DNA of 64,000 bases. Origin: Dermacentor variabilis. Lineage: Eukaryota; Arthropoda; Arachnida; Ixodida; Ixodidae. The number at the start of each line of letters is the position of its first letter. The stretch's first letter is position 1. The stretch is from contig NC_134569.1 in NCBI RefSeq assembly GCF_050947875.1, positions 202,879,127-202,943,126 on the forward strand. Reading direction: 5' to 3'. Positions 42,569 to 53,472 of this stretch are shown one piece after another. The position numbers and the translations under genes were made by a program. The notes below the pieces were generated by a model. That model was not told where the DNA came from. It ran no database searches and saw nothing but the letters and a program-made list of their open reading frames with translations.

Positions 42569-42800
42569 CCCGCCGTGGTTGCTCAGTTACTGTGGTGTTG
42601 GGCAGCTGAGCACGAGGTTGCGGGATCGAATCCTGGCTACGGCGTCCACATTTTATGGGGGCGAAATGCGATAACACCCGCGTACTTAGATTTATGCGCA
42701 CGTTAAAGAACCACAGGTGGTCGAAATTTCCGGCGTCCCCCACTACGGCGTGCCTCATAATCAGAAAGGGGTTTCGGCAAGTAGAACCCCACAATTTAAT
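42569..42800 (+). mobile_element. SINE, full-length
   Basis: Complete plus-strand copy: tRNA-like head with TGGTTGCTCAGTTACTGTGG (A-box region) and a B box in GTTGCGGGATCGAATCC, body with CGTTAAAGAACCACAGGTGG, tail ending ACAATTTAAT. The TSD could not be settled. Confidence 0.92.
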
Positions 42801-43790
42801 AAGTACTGCGGTGGCCAGCGTCTAGACTCTTAAGCAAAATTACACCGTTTGGATCGTATCCTGCCGCACAACGACGATCGCCATCTGTCTTCTCCGCCTT
42901 TCCTTATTTTAAAGCTGCAAGCCTGGTACTTCCGAGTCACGAACGACGTGCGCGTTATCAGCATGACAGGGCATTCTCGACAGGAAAGTAGTGAGGGCAG
43001 CGTTTTCAAGAAAGGAAACGCAAGCAAGACAGATGACGATTATCGTTGCTTGGCAAGATACGACCCAAAGGGTGTACATTTGTCTAAGAGTGTGTACATG
43101 TGAATAGGCACCTTCCGCGGAAGCATTTCGGAGTTGGCAGCAGCGCCAGAACGCAAGGCCTAACGAGTGGCGGAAGCAAAACGGGGCAGACGCTGTGTAC
43201 ATTCGCAGTTACACCTTTGATCGCTTATCACGAGGCAAGAATACCGATTTGGGAAAATTTTGAAGGGCGCATGCTCTGCCTGGGACCGCACATGTTCGCG
43301 ACCGATATCATAAGCGCTAAGAATCCTGAGCTTGATTTGGCCAAAGCCCAGTGGGTAGCACTCGGACGAGCGACTAAAAGTGAGCCGGTATCGTTCGCAA
43401 CGCGTGGCGTTTGCATCGCCTCGAAGCGGCCGTTCTCGGCGACGCTGGGGCGAAAAATGCAAACCTCGAGCGACTTCTGAACAGTGCAGGGTGCCTATAT
43501 AAAGTTATTCCGTGTTGGAGCCAGCGCTATAAGCTTATCGCACATATGATCTCTCGCGCGTCTTTTGTCCACGACGCAGACGGTTGTGCCATAGAGAAAG
43601 AAATTAAACAAGAGGGGACACTCTTCAAAAACTGGCAACAGGAAACACGTCACGCCTAGTTTCAACTCCATCCGTTAGTTGACGCGTGCATCAGAAAAAA
43701 AAGAATGTGAAATAAACTTCCAGACAACGTCTTACTTTCTTTATCCTTTCCCACTAAAAGTGAAAAATTTTGCGTGTTAATGAAGTTATA
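42801..43790. other. Unassigned stretch
   Basis: Overlapping frames on both strands (42849-43480) are moderately GC-rich but show no motif or splice-site pair. It may contain an unrecognised element. Confidence 0.45.
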
Positions 43791-43812
43791 CAGTGCAACT
43801 TATTTTTGTTGC

Positions 43813-43825
43813 GTTGCCTAGCAAC
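43813..43825. promoter_or_regulatory. RFX X-box
   Basis: GTTGCCTAGCAAC fits the X-box consensus GTNRCC-N(0-3)-RGYAAC bound by RFX factors, which often marks promoters of ciliary genes. It lies about 210 bp upstream of a strong splice donor and next to a TACGTCA half-CRE (43.855 kb) in a locally GC-rich segment. The match is seen directly; function is inference. Confidence 0.55.
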
Positions 43826-43899
43826 AAGCTAGCGGCACGCCAGATGCGCGTGCATACGTCATGCGCCAGACAAACCGCAGAAGTGAGCGAGGCTGCGCA

Positions 43900-44024
43900 T
43901 GTGAAGCTCGCGTGCTCGGCGACCCGTCTCTTTTGGATGTAGCCCGTTTTTTGGGCTCCCGGCGTTCTCCTGTGTTTCGTGTGCATTTCGACACGGCACC
44001 GCTGCACTACTGGACTACAGCAAG
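43900..44024 (+). other. Candidate first (5' UTR) exon
   Basis: A GC-rich segment downstream of the X-box ends at CAAG|GTGAGTAA, an almost ideal donor at 44,025. No ATG with a long frame precedes the donor, so it would be a non-coding first exon on the plus strand. The transcription start is not defined, so the left edge is nominal. If real, the tandem array and the 11.9-kb block at 44.4-56.3 kb lie in its first intron. Confidence 0.38.
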
Positions 44025-44040
44025 GTGAGTAATTTTGTTT

Positions 44041-44409
44041 GACAGTCTGCGGCGCACTTCAAGCACATTTAGGCTTACTACACAAAACTAAACCTATATA
44101 GTGACGCAGTTATCGAAAAACAGCTCCGAAGTCCAAGCGTAGGTAATATGAGTTAATTACTCGCAGTGGGAAATGTTTGCGACGCTTTCTATGAGCCCAA
44201 GCATAAATGTAACTTATTTCGGTAGTTTTTGGGCACGTTCGCCGCACCTGGCTTTTTGACGAAAAGCACCTTGGCCGTGTGACGCAGTTTCGCATGTACT
44301 GAATCTTACCGGGAGAAGATTCAGCCCTTTCTCTGACCCCAGACATTATTGTAACTAATTTCGCTGCTTTTTGGGGTACTTTTCAAGCACAGTGGCCGCG
44401 CTCGGCGTA
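44041..44409. repeat. Tandem array, left part (~178-bp unit)
   Basis: Diverged units start GTGACGCAGTT (44101 and 44279) and contain TGTACTGAATCTTAC, TCTCTGACCC, TGTAACTTATTTCG and GAAAAGCA in order. The last unit stops at GCTCGGCGTA (44,409). The missing part of that unit is found at 56,306. Confidence 0.72.
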
Positions 44410-44629
44410 CACACTAAACATTTTAACACCCTTAAGGGTGTAAATCAGTTTGTCGCCAGACGAACACCCTAAGGGTGCTGTTGTCTACACCCTACAGTTG
44501 GGGTGCCATTATAGCACCCCAGAGGAAGGGTGTCCAGCAAAATAAATTTAGGGTGTAGGGGTGCAAGTCTATATTAACACCCATCTATGTGGGTGTTGGA
44601 AGGGTGTACACCCTTTTATTTCTAGTGTG
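44410..44629. repeat. Left end module of the large insertion, itself MITE-like
   Basis: 220 bp begin CACACTAAACATTTT and end TTATTTCTAGTGTG, followed by TA at 44630-44631. Repeated ACACCC/GGGTGT motifs fill the interior, including the palindromes ACACCCTTAAGGGTGT and GGGTGTACACCC. Read alone it would be a TA-flanked MITE, but the array does not resume after 44,631; it resumes only at 56,306. Confidence 0.65.
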
Positions 44630-44631
44630 TA

Positions 44632-46084
44632 TGGAAGGCAGGTTCGGCAGTACACGCCTTCAATTACTACTATGTACAGCGATCCACGCGTAACTCTCGC
44701 GTGTGTCCGAAGGTTCAAGTTCGGCTACCAAACGCACCGTCGAACAGCCGGCCTTGAAGCTTCGATGGGCACACACACACCTATACGAGTGGATCACATT
44801 ACATATTAGTAATTCACGGTGTATATTGCAAAATCTGTCTTCGCTGCACAAATACAACCTAGCAAATGTCACTTTTGAGCATGTATATCAACACCAACGG
44901 TTATCACGATTTCGAGATCCACATAACATGCAACAGACTGGTACGATATATGCTGCATTTTCAAGAAAAATGTAAATATATTTATTGCATGCTGCAATAC
45001 AGAGTACAAGATATACATAAATCACAGGAAATATAAACATGCACAATCACCAAACACATCGGTAAGTACAAGAACATGTACATTTCCCACAAAAGTATCT
45101 AAAATATATGTATTGATCAAATCTGTTATTAGAGAAGAAACAATGTATAGCGGCACTGAAAGAGCCTGAGTTTACCTCGCAGTGTTTCGGGCCACATAAA
45201 GGAATAAATTTTCAGTATAAGGCTCAATGAACGAAAATTCAAGTTTTGATGCCTTGAAAAAAAAAAGGGATATTGCAAAGGTGAATTAGGGAAGCAATTG
45301 AAATGCAGAGCAAACGCAGAAGACACCTGTTATTTTGTAAACTAATGTAATCGCAAAGCATTATGAAAAGTTTGGAAAGTCGATATAAGCGTAACTGGCC
45401 AACATTTTTCGGACTGAAACAATACTTTCCAAGCGTAGACGTGCTTTAAGTGAGGCTTAAGCCAGAAGCATTATTGCTAATTTTCTCTTTCTAACAAGAT
45501 TACTTGAGCACGAAAAATATGTAGAATTTTTTAGTGCCTACATAGTTTGTCCTCTTTTGTGAAATGAGAGTTCTCTGTGCTAAACGTGCTGTGTAGCAGA
45601 TTTTCTAACTACAATTCCAGTTTCTATAAATTTTTGTCTTGTAACCCGAAGGCACTGGTACATATAGAATATGTAGTTTGAAAATAGGTTCTTTTCTTAT
45701 TATAAATCAAGAGTGAATATTCCACATTTACTATTGTGTGGGTGCAAAGTGCAGTAGAAGGCCTGATAAAAGCAAGCCACTGTTGAGTAAACGATTTTGC
45801 TGAGCACGAAAGGTGGACAGTGTTTTAAAATACATAGTAAATTTCTAAATTATTTGCCCTTAGATGCAATAATACAAGATTAGGGCTTGCTGTAGCATGT
45901 GAGTATGCAAATTAGCAAATATGGTTTAATAAATTAGCCATACTCTGGTTACTAAAAGAACACAGGCAGTCATGTAAAAGTTCAAGTTAAATATCACACT
46001 GTTAACATTTGCCAGCAAATGGTCGTATCAAACATTATAAATATACTGAAAAAGGTGCTTTCTTGGGATAGTTGGCAATTAATG
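44632..46084. other. Unassigned AT-rich stretch inside the large insertion
   Basis: Short frames only and no motif. Confidence 0.5.
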
Positions 46085-47299
46085 AGAAAAAATTACGTAC
46101 AGCGTGAATTACAACGACTGCGAGAGACGACACACTGCGCTGACTTCCAACAATATTTTATGGCGTTGCCACATTATGTGTATGTATACAAGAGCGGGCA
46201 TGCGCAGAAAATGAGTCACAAGGGGCGTTTAACAGCAAGTCATTGTACTAAGCACGTGGTCACCTGAAAAAAAAACATTATAATTTCTATCTCATGAAAT
46301 ACAATACTTCACTAGGGTCAGCGTGATAGAGGGGGCACTAACGCACACACTACCCAGTTTTCTGGTCAAATTTGCTTCTATAATTTCCCGGATGACTTGT
46401 GTCTCGCTAAAACTTCCGTATCTTCAAAGAGGGGCACGCAGCCAGTTCCAGGGCAATGGATGCCGAAGTGGCCTTGAACAGTGTTATGGACGTTATAGTG
46501 CACTCTTAAACGATCATTTAGGCACCCGCCTGTCCGTCCAACGTATTTACTGCCTCAAAATAGGGGAATATGGTAAACCAAATTCGTTGCACATATCGCA
46601 AAACGTTTTCTGTGCCCGACAGAGCAAGAACTCTGACGCGATTGAGGCGCGTTTACACACTTACAGAGCTTTGCCAGCTTTTCCGGGGTTGAGAAAAGGA
46701 CTGTGATTCCTGGAGGTTGCCGAATCTTTTTTAGCCTATCGGAGACATGCACATACGGTGGCACTGCAAACCGATGTTTTTCAACCAGCTGGTTCCTTGA
46801 CTGAGCAGGCTCATCACAGTTTGTGCCCCTCAGGAGCTGTTCCGCTATGGCTGAAATTAAGGCCAAAGGGTAGTCAACCCTAGAAAGGCGATCAACCTGT
46901 GCAGCAAGACTAAGTTGCATCTCGTGTGAGCAAGATTTATTGAGGCTGTTAAGGATGCAAAACTTTTAATACCTCATTTAACGAGGTTTGAGTGTGCAGA
47001 GTTAAAGGGCAAGAGTGACTTCTTCTCGGTTCGAAGCACCAGCCTCAGATCTACAAAGCGCGAGGAATCATCAATGGGGACCTCATGCGTTAGTTGTAGA
47101 GGCTTTCTTAAACATCTCCAAGACTCCCGAAGCAGCAGGCTCGAAAGCGTGATCAGTGCAATCAATAAATACCAGGTAGCCATTTACAAACCTGCACACT
47201 TTGACAGGAGATGCATCTAGGTGACCTTCAATATCGAAATCATGAGCTAGATAAATATCATATAGTTGCGGCGTGAGGCATGATCCTATACAAACACCA
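46085..47299 (-). mobile_element. Penelope-like element, 5'-truncated, left arm of a palindrome
   Basis: On the minus strand the order is the end of a reverse transcriptase, a linker, and a GIY-YIG endonuclease, which is the Penelope-like layout. The copy is truncated on its 5' side at the palindrome centre (47.30 kb) and pairs along its whole length with 47302-48556. Its 3' end has a CATAAA where the right copy has AATAAA. Confidence 0.85.
46318..47290 (-). pseudogene. Penelope RT C-terminus and GIY-YIG endonuclease, broken
   Basis: Penelope-like elements encode a telomerase-related reverse transcriptase fused to a GIY-YIG nuclease. Minus-strand translation gives NGVCIGSCLTPQLYDIYL (an RT motif) at about 47.24-47.30 kb and VKVCRFVNGYLVFIDC (the catalytic block, with Asp-Asp replaced by Asn-Gly). 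Next come DRLKKIRQPPGITVLF and, near 46.57-46.44 kb, the nuclease (SKYVGRTGGCLNDRLRVHYN, HFGIHC, PLFEDTEVLARH). Frames change and stops occur between the two domains. The N-terminal RT half is absent. Confidence 0.85.
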
Positions 47300-47301
47300 T
47301 T

Positions 47302-48556
47302 TATTTGTATATTGTGAAGGATTATGCTTGGCGCCGCCAGTGATATTTATCTAGCTAATTATGATTGAAACATTCAAGGTCACCTGGATGCGTCTCACGT
47401 TGTCAAAGTGTGCAGGTTTGTGGACGAATACCCGGTATTTATTGATTGCAGTGATCACGCTTTAGAGCCTGCTGCTTTGGGAGACTTGGAGATCTTTTAA
47501 GAGCTGCAGCCTCTAGAACTAACAAATGAGGTCCCCATTGATGATTCTTTGCGCTTTCTAGATCTCAGGCAGTGCCTTGAAAACAAACAGGTGTGCTAGT
47601 GCTTTGAACCGAGAAGTAAGAAGTCACTCTTGCCCTTTAACTCTGCACATTCAAAGCTTGTTAAACGAGGTATTGTGAAGTTTTGCCTCATTAACAGCCT
47701 CAATAAATCTTGCTCACATGAAATGCAAGATAGTATAGCTGCACAGGTTGATCACCTTTCTTTGGCCTTAACTTCAGCCATAGCGGAACAGCTTCTGAAG
47801 GGCACAAAACGTGATGAGCACAGTCAAGGAACCAGCCGGTTGAAAGACACAGGTTCACAGTGCTACCGTATGTGCATGATGTCTCCGATAGGCTAAAAAA
47901 GATTCCGCAACCTCCAGGAATCACAGTCCTTTTCTCAACCCCGGAAAAGCTGGCAAAGCTCTGTAAGTGTGTAAACGCGCCTAAATCGCGTCAGAGTTCT
48001 TGCTCTGTCGGCACAGAAAAGATCTTGCGATATGTGCACCGAATGTGATTTACCATATTCCCGTTTTGAGGCAGTAAATACGTTGGACCGACAGGCAGGT
48101 GCCTAAATGATCGTTTAAGAGTGCACTATAACGTCCATAACACTGTTCAAGGCCACTTGGGCATTCATTGCCGGGACTGCTGCTGCATGCCCCTCTTTGA
48201 AGATACGCAAGTTCTAGCGAGACACAGCTCACCCGGTACATTATTGAAGCTGATTGCACCAGGAAATTGGGTAGTGTGTGCGTTAGTTCCCCCTCTATCA
48301 CGCTGACCCCTAGTGAAGTCTTGTATCTCCACAGATAGATATTGTGATTTTTTTTTCGTGACCATGTTCTTAGTACACTGACTTGCTGTTAGAACACCCC
48401 TTGCGACTGCCTTTCATTTTCTGCGCCCCCCCATGACCCCTCTTGTGTATAAACACACTATGTGGCAACGCAATAAAATATTGTTGGAAGTCAGCGCAGT
48501 GTATGTGATCTCTCGCAGTCCTTGTCCTTCCCACTGTACATCATTTTTTATACTGC
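47302..48556 (+). mobile_element. Penelope-like element, 5'-truncated, right arm of a palindrome
   Basis: Inverted copy of 46085-47299 with the same truncation point. Homologous bases mirror around 47,300.5: for example CTAGATAAATATCA at 47247-47260 pairs exactly with TGATATTTATCTAG at 47341-47354. The spacer between arms is only about 9 nt. An AATAAA signal lies at 48472-48477. Confidence 0.85.
47335..48304 (+). pseudogene. Penelope RT C-terminus and GIY-YIG endonuclease, broken
   Basis: Plus-strand translation retains VKVCRFVDEYPVFIDC (RT catalytic block, Asp-Glu in place of Asp-Asp) near 47.41 kb, DRLKKIPQPPGITVLF near 47.89 kb, and the nuclease near 48.07-48.29 kb (SKYVGPTGRCLNDRLRVHYN, HLGIHCRDC, PLFEDTQVLARH). 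Stops and frame shifts separate these blocks. Differences from the left arm are spread over the whole length, so the two arms have diverged since the palindrome formed, or came from two related source copies. Confidence 0.85.
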
Positions 48557-48559
48557 ACA

Positions 48560-48755
48560 GTGAATATTAATTGATTCAAAATTAGAACAATATAGTACAC
48601 ATCTGAGCTGCAAAAATGCAATTGATGCAGCAAATGACGTTTAGCTTTCCAAAAGAAAAAAAAATGTTCACGGTTAACCACGAGGTGCAGGGACTCCATT
48701 CTCTGAGCATCTTGACCAATAAATGCAGCGCATGGCATTGCTGGAATCTTGCGTC
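48560..48755 (-). other. Candidate exon of a minus-strand transcript
   Basis: A strong acceptor (TTCTTATTTTGCTAATGCAG) stands directly before 48755 on the minus strand. Downstream sequence is open in one frame for about 65 codons (PCAAFIGQDAQRMESLHLVVN) but then becomes low-complexity. No donor was settled. It could be the next exon after 50321-50452, but that junction would create a stop at once, so the transcript may be non-coding. Confidence 0.3.
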
Positions 48756-48760
48756 CTGCA

Positions 48761-50320
48761 TTAGCAAAATAAGAAGAGAATCATGAGAGTTCAGTCTGCA
48801 ATTACATATGTACACTGTGGAAAATTTGATAAGGCAACAAGCTCCTGAAAGTAACAAACTTAATTAATGTGACTGGAACAATGCAGATCTCAGGCAACTG
48901 GGCAAGACAGGTGAAAGGTAGGAGAAACCTTTATTATGCAAATTTAGGAATTGCATTTACTGTGAACACTAAACCACTATGTCACTTTGAATACAAGGCA
49001 CATACAGCAGCAAAAGCAAATAAATTTACAGTAGCCTTTTCACCATAGAAAATAAGAGTGAATTAAATTTAATGACACTACCAATGACATCTCTCAACAG
49101 ACATTTGTCCAAGAGTGTGTATGTGACCTTAATATAAATTGACATGAAATCTGCAATATATCTCTGCATTACACTTTATAAGTACTGCAGCTGAGAACCT
49201 TAAGGGATATGGCACATTAAGAGTGACATGCATAAGACATTAAAAAATGGCTTTTTTACACAACATTATTATACTAGGAGACAGAGTAGTTTTACAGAGA
49301 GTGGGGGGAAGGAGGGATTGTATATAAGTGTTCATATTCAATGAACCTCAGAGCCACAACCATTTCTCATCCTGTGTTGCCACTACCCGCATGGGTCGCT
49401 ATGGTTGTAAATTGGCTACCCACCCTCTCCCGCCTAAAAGTACATTTTTCCACATGGAAAATCACCATAGCATTGCATTTGATTGAATAAGTCCTCCTGT
49501 GCATGTTTTTTTTTCTCGTCTTGTAATGGCTAGGTTCAACATGGTCAAGTTGTCTGAAAACTGCCAAGCCCCAACCAATACTTTGTGTAGTTTCAAAATT
49601 ATGAAACATTCATTTTTCAAGACTTGTCCCAAATTAAGCATGGGGCAGATTTTCATGATGCAAATGAGGAAAGGTTGTGCTTAGTGACAATGATAGGCCT
49701 ACTATATTCTGCAAAACTGTGTGAAATGACATATGCTTGCAATATTCATGAGCAGCTAGCTCAGTACAAGAAATAGGCGCAATGCCTGCGCAAATGTTTT
49801 TTGACACCCATGAGAGGTTCTAGTTTCTTGTAATTTCTTCAAATCCCTTGCAGTCTAGATTGCAATCCGGCGCATTTTGATATTGTATTTGAAATAAAAA
49901 CAGCTCAAATTTTAAGGTTTTGAGAATTATACTGGATTAAATTAAAGGTAGCAGAGTAATGCAACGAGCAAATAACAAGCTCATTGCATGGAGTAAAGAA
50001 ATATTCCTTTCCTGCAAAAACATTGGTAGCAGGAAGGTCATACGAAATTACCACTGAATGCACAATAAAGAATATCATGCTGGAATGCTCCAGTCTGTGA
50101 ATATTCTTGCACAAAGAAAATCCTCATTATGAAAGGCCATCAAGAAAATGCAAGTGTATGCTTTGGATCAGCAGTCATACCTGCAGTACGCAGTACAATC
50201 GGCAATATTTAAAAACACACACAACTGCACATAATATCAAGCTTAGGCCGCCAAGGAGCCTCAGAGTTTTAAATTATAACTTGACTTACTACATTAAACT
50301 TCACACCTATATCTACTTAC
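48761..50320. other. AT-rich stretch, intron-like
   Basis: Only short frames and no repeat family. It would be an intron if the exon candidates on both sides belong to one transcript. Confidence 0.4.
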
Positions 50321-50452
50321 AATGTTGTCTTCCCAACTGCTTCCTAGAAGACATCAACCATCTATCTGCCTGAAGGCGAATGCAAGTGGCTTGCTCTTGA
50401 TGGAGGGCACCAAGGCTGGGCATTGTGAAATTGCTGCTATCATCTGCATGAC
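50321..50452 (-). other. Candidate internal exon of a minus-strand transcript
   Basis: The acceptor TTGTTTCTCGCAG ends before 50452 and a perfect donor ATT|GTAAGT starts at 50320. The exon is 132 bp, a multiple of three. Only one frame is open through it (...HADDSSNFTMPSLGALHQE...). That frame does not follow from the phase of the ATG exon at 52.6 kb, so coding status is unresolved. Confidence 0.4.
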
Positions 50453-51311
50453 CTGCGAGAAACAACGCTCTAAGTTCAAGATAAACAAATGCTATTAGAA
50501 TGAAAGACAAGATCACTGGCAATGAGCCTCGTTTTGATTTGCACGAGAAAAGCAAAAAATATGGACTTTGTGCTGCTTACTGAAAAAGAAGCAAGCTTCC
50601 TTCCAGATGTTGCAGTCATGCATTAACATTGTCACACAGCTGCACGTTTGTATGCTCATATGCTGCTGTCGCTACTCTGCCAGCATGCTTTGCATCGCTT
50701 ATTATTTCAAGTTATATTGATCATTGTGTTTTCTTCCCAATTTTTGGCAAATAGCACCAGCAAAGAAGTAGCTCACCTACACACACACTCCCTTGTGAGG
50801 AGCAAATTCACATACACGCACGCATGCATGCACGCGCGCGCGCACACACACACGCACACACACACAACAAACACACAAGCCTCTACCACATAAGCAGCTT
50901 CCGACGTTTGACACACTGCATTTTTTATCCTTTGACACTCCTACTGCTAGGCATAAAAAAGCCTTCGTGTGACCAATCCCAAACTCCTCAACCTACACTT
51001 CCAGCTTAAACACTTTCTCGAGAGCCAGGACAAGCCTTGCAGCTTCCCCAGTTCTCCAAACTGTAGTTACGAATTTCAATAGGGCTATAGGCGACAGCTC
51101 TCGAAGGGCTTGCAAACTACCAGGAGAGACCTAAAGCTTGCATATGATACCTCTAAAGCACAACAACAACACTCCAAATTTTCAAAATTCATTAGAGCTC
51201 CTGAGGACAATTGCTATATACGTAGGACGTCTCGAATAACCTGCTGTTCACAATTTCAGCGGTTGTCTGTATCAACGGAAATGTGGACTAATGGGAAATT
51301 CACGTCTTTAA

Positions 51312-51543
51312 TGATATTTGGGGTTTCACGTGCCAAAACCACTTGCTGATTATGAGGCACGCCGTAGTGGAGGACTCCGGAAATTTTGACCACCTGGGGT
51401 TCTTTAACGTGCACCTAAATCTAAGCACACGGGTGTTTTCGCATTTCGCCCCCATCGAAATGCGGCCGCCGTGGCCGGGATTAGATCCCGCGACCTGGTG
51501 CTCAGCAGCCCAACACCATAGCCACTGAGCAACCACGGCGGGT
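51312..51543 (-). mobile_element. SINE, full-length and very young
   Basis: Complete minus-strand copy, flanked by a perfect 18-bp duplication GGAAATTCACGTCTTTAA (51294-51311 and 51544-51561). Perfect duplication and a near-consensus body indicate recent insertion. The tRNA-like head carries the RNA polymerase III A and B boxes at its right end. Confidence 0.97.
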
Positions 51544-51861
51544 GGAAATTCACGTCTTTAAGATCAGAATTAGTGTAATGGTGAAACACACTGCCAGATT
51601 TCTTAATCATTTATTTATGCTCTGGATGTAACGTTCCCTTTAGAATAACAATCAAGGATATCAATCCCATCAGGGCAGAGGAGGGAAAAAGGAGGGAGCG
51701 TATACCTGACGCCTTCCCACCGATCCTCCTGAGAAACGGCGCCTCATACAGCAGTTGTCCAGGTTGGCTTCAAACCGAACTCGGGTTTCAGGCGGCAACA
51801 CTCGCTGCACCAAATTGGAAGAGTTTTATTGCGAGTAAAACTCTACCGGCCTTATGCAATA

Positions 51862-52099
51862 CATATGCACGCACACAAAACGCACTCGCGCGCACGCAAA
51901 TATACGCACTCTCAAAGCGCAGGCACAAAAGCACGCACGCGCACATTGATAAACACGAACAAGCACACATACATGCAGGCAGACACGCTATCACGTGCAC
52001 GCACACACAGCGACCCACACAGAAACAAGCTCACAAAACACGTACGCACTAGACACACGCAAGCACGCCGGCCCATACAAACCGGCATGTACGCGCGCG

Positions 52100-52141
<42 letters not shown>

Positions 52142-52152
52142 AAGCGAGTTGA
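51862..52152. repeat. (CA)-rich degenerate microsatellite
   Basis: Long purine-pyrimidine alternating tract of CACG/CACA units with a pure (CA)n core at about 52100-52135. Frames on both strands here are low-complexity artefacts. Confidence 0.9.
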
Positions 52153-52609
52153 GCGCACGCACACACACGAATCGAGCCGAGCGCGAGCACGCACATACGC
52201 ACAGACAAAACGAGCCGAAAACATGCTAAAGGCGCCCGGCAAGCAGCAACAGCAGCACGCGACCGCATCAGGGAGAACCAATACCGCGCCAGTTCTTTCG
52301 AAAGGTGGCAAAGTCAGTCGTCCTTTTTCTACGCGACGCAAAAGTGGTCGACCACATTACAAGAAGCCACGCTGAACGCACAAAAGAATCACATGTACGA
52401 ACGTTCAAGCGCTGAGAAACAAAGCGTAACTATGCAGGCGCACCGCGCCCGATACAAGACGGGGCGCGATCGAGGTAGTTAACTTGCCCTACTAGGAGTG
52501 CAGCTGCTCTTGCATTAGTGAATTATGCTACGAGGTCACAGTAAGAAACTTCTAGAGCGAACAAGAACACGTAACCCACCAAAGAAATACTAAATAAATG
52601 GGCACTTGC

Positions 52610-52692
52610 CTGAAAATTCCCATTATGGCAGTACTACCGACCGCCGACACAGGGCACATTGCAACTGCTCGTCTCAGCGTCCGTGGATCCAT
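52610..52692 (-). CDS. Candidate first coding exon with GC donor
   Basis: On the minus strand an ATG at 52692 in strong context (AAGATGG) opens 27 codons (MDPRTLRRAVAMCPVSAVG...) ending at CAG|GCAAGT, a textbook GC-AG type donor. Upstream sequence to 53.06 kb is CpG-rich and promoter-like. I do not recognise the protein. Following exon candidates exist at 50321-50452 and 48755, but joining to the first of these in the annotated phase gives an early stop, so either an exon is missing or the transcript is not translated far. Confidence 0.38.
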
Positions 52693-52739
52693 CTTCCAGT
52701 GCGTACTAACGCTTTGCTTTGAAGTGGAGCACGAGTAAT

Positions 52740-53060
52740 ACACAAAGCACAGGCCACACCTTTTTCTACACCGCGCACAAAACTAATCACACGTGTAAAA
52801 TTATTTCGCACAGCGCGAGACGCGAACGCATTTCATGTAGCGAGAGATTGCAATAATGGCGTAGCTTCCGCCTTCCCGTCCTGCCGCGCGCCGAAGTGAC
52901 GGCATGTGACTGTACAGCGTCCTCCTGTCACTTCCGGTCGCTTTTCATTGGGCAGGGGGCGGCCGCGCAAATTGAACGTTTATTCTGACAGGTTTGCGTG
53001 CTCGCATGGCCGCCTGTTTGCTGCTGCTTCGTTCTGGTCTCCAACTAGAGCGGTGAGGCG
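52740..53060. promoter_or_regulatory. CpG-rich promoter-like segment
   Basis: The GC and CpG content rises sharply between AT-rich flanks. It holds CACTTCCGGTC (ETS-type core), CATTGGG (inverted CCAAT) and GGGGGCGGCC (Sp1-type) within 52.93-52.97 kb. It could drive the minus-strand exon at 52.69 kb, a plus-strand transcript, or both. Confidence 0.4.
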
Positions 53061-53472
53061 GGTAGTTGTTACTACGTTTTGTGCCGAGCATTTTTTTTTG
53101 GGGGGGGGGCGCAGTCTGTGCTGCATGACTGAGGGTACAGTACACAAATTGGGACCGTGAGCGAGACGATCGGCGCTACTCTGCTGGTGCGATTAGATTA
53201 TTTGCTGCGTCCGAACGAAGCAACCTTGCGAGGTCACAGTGTAGTTACAGCGATTTCCTGGCTCGATAAAGACCCTCACATCTTGGTCGTGCGACAGCGA
53301 CGCGTAAGCATTCATGAGGCGACTGAAGAATGTGTTTGTAAGAGCGTATGCTGTGCATAGGCAATTACAGCTTTGACGACACCAGCCCCTAATATATAGG
53401 CTGAGCCTTACAAACTGTGTCCGAGGATGCGCTTAGAAAGCAGACCAGTAGCTTAGTAAAACTCTGAATAAC

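Noticed and set aside
44410..44629. Stand-alone 220-bp MITE interpretation
   Set aside because: It has TA on both sides, but the interrupted array does not continue at 44,632; it continues only after 56,305, so the larger unit explains the flanks better. Kept as an alternative.
51829..52375. Overlapping frames of 107-126 codons on both strands
   Set aside because: Low-complexity (CA)-rich tract readable in several frames.
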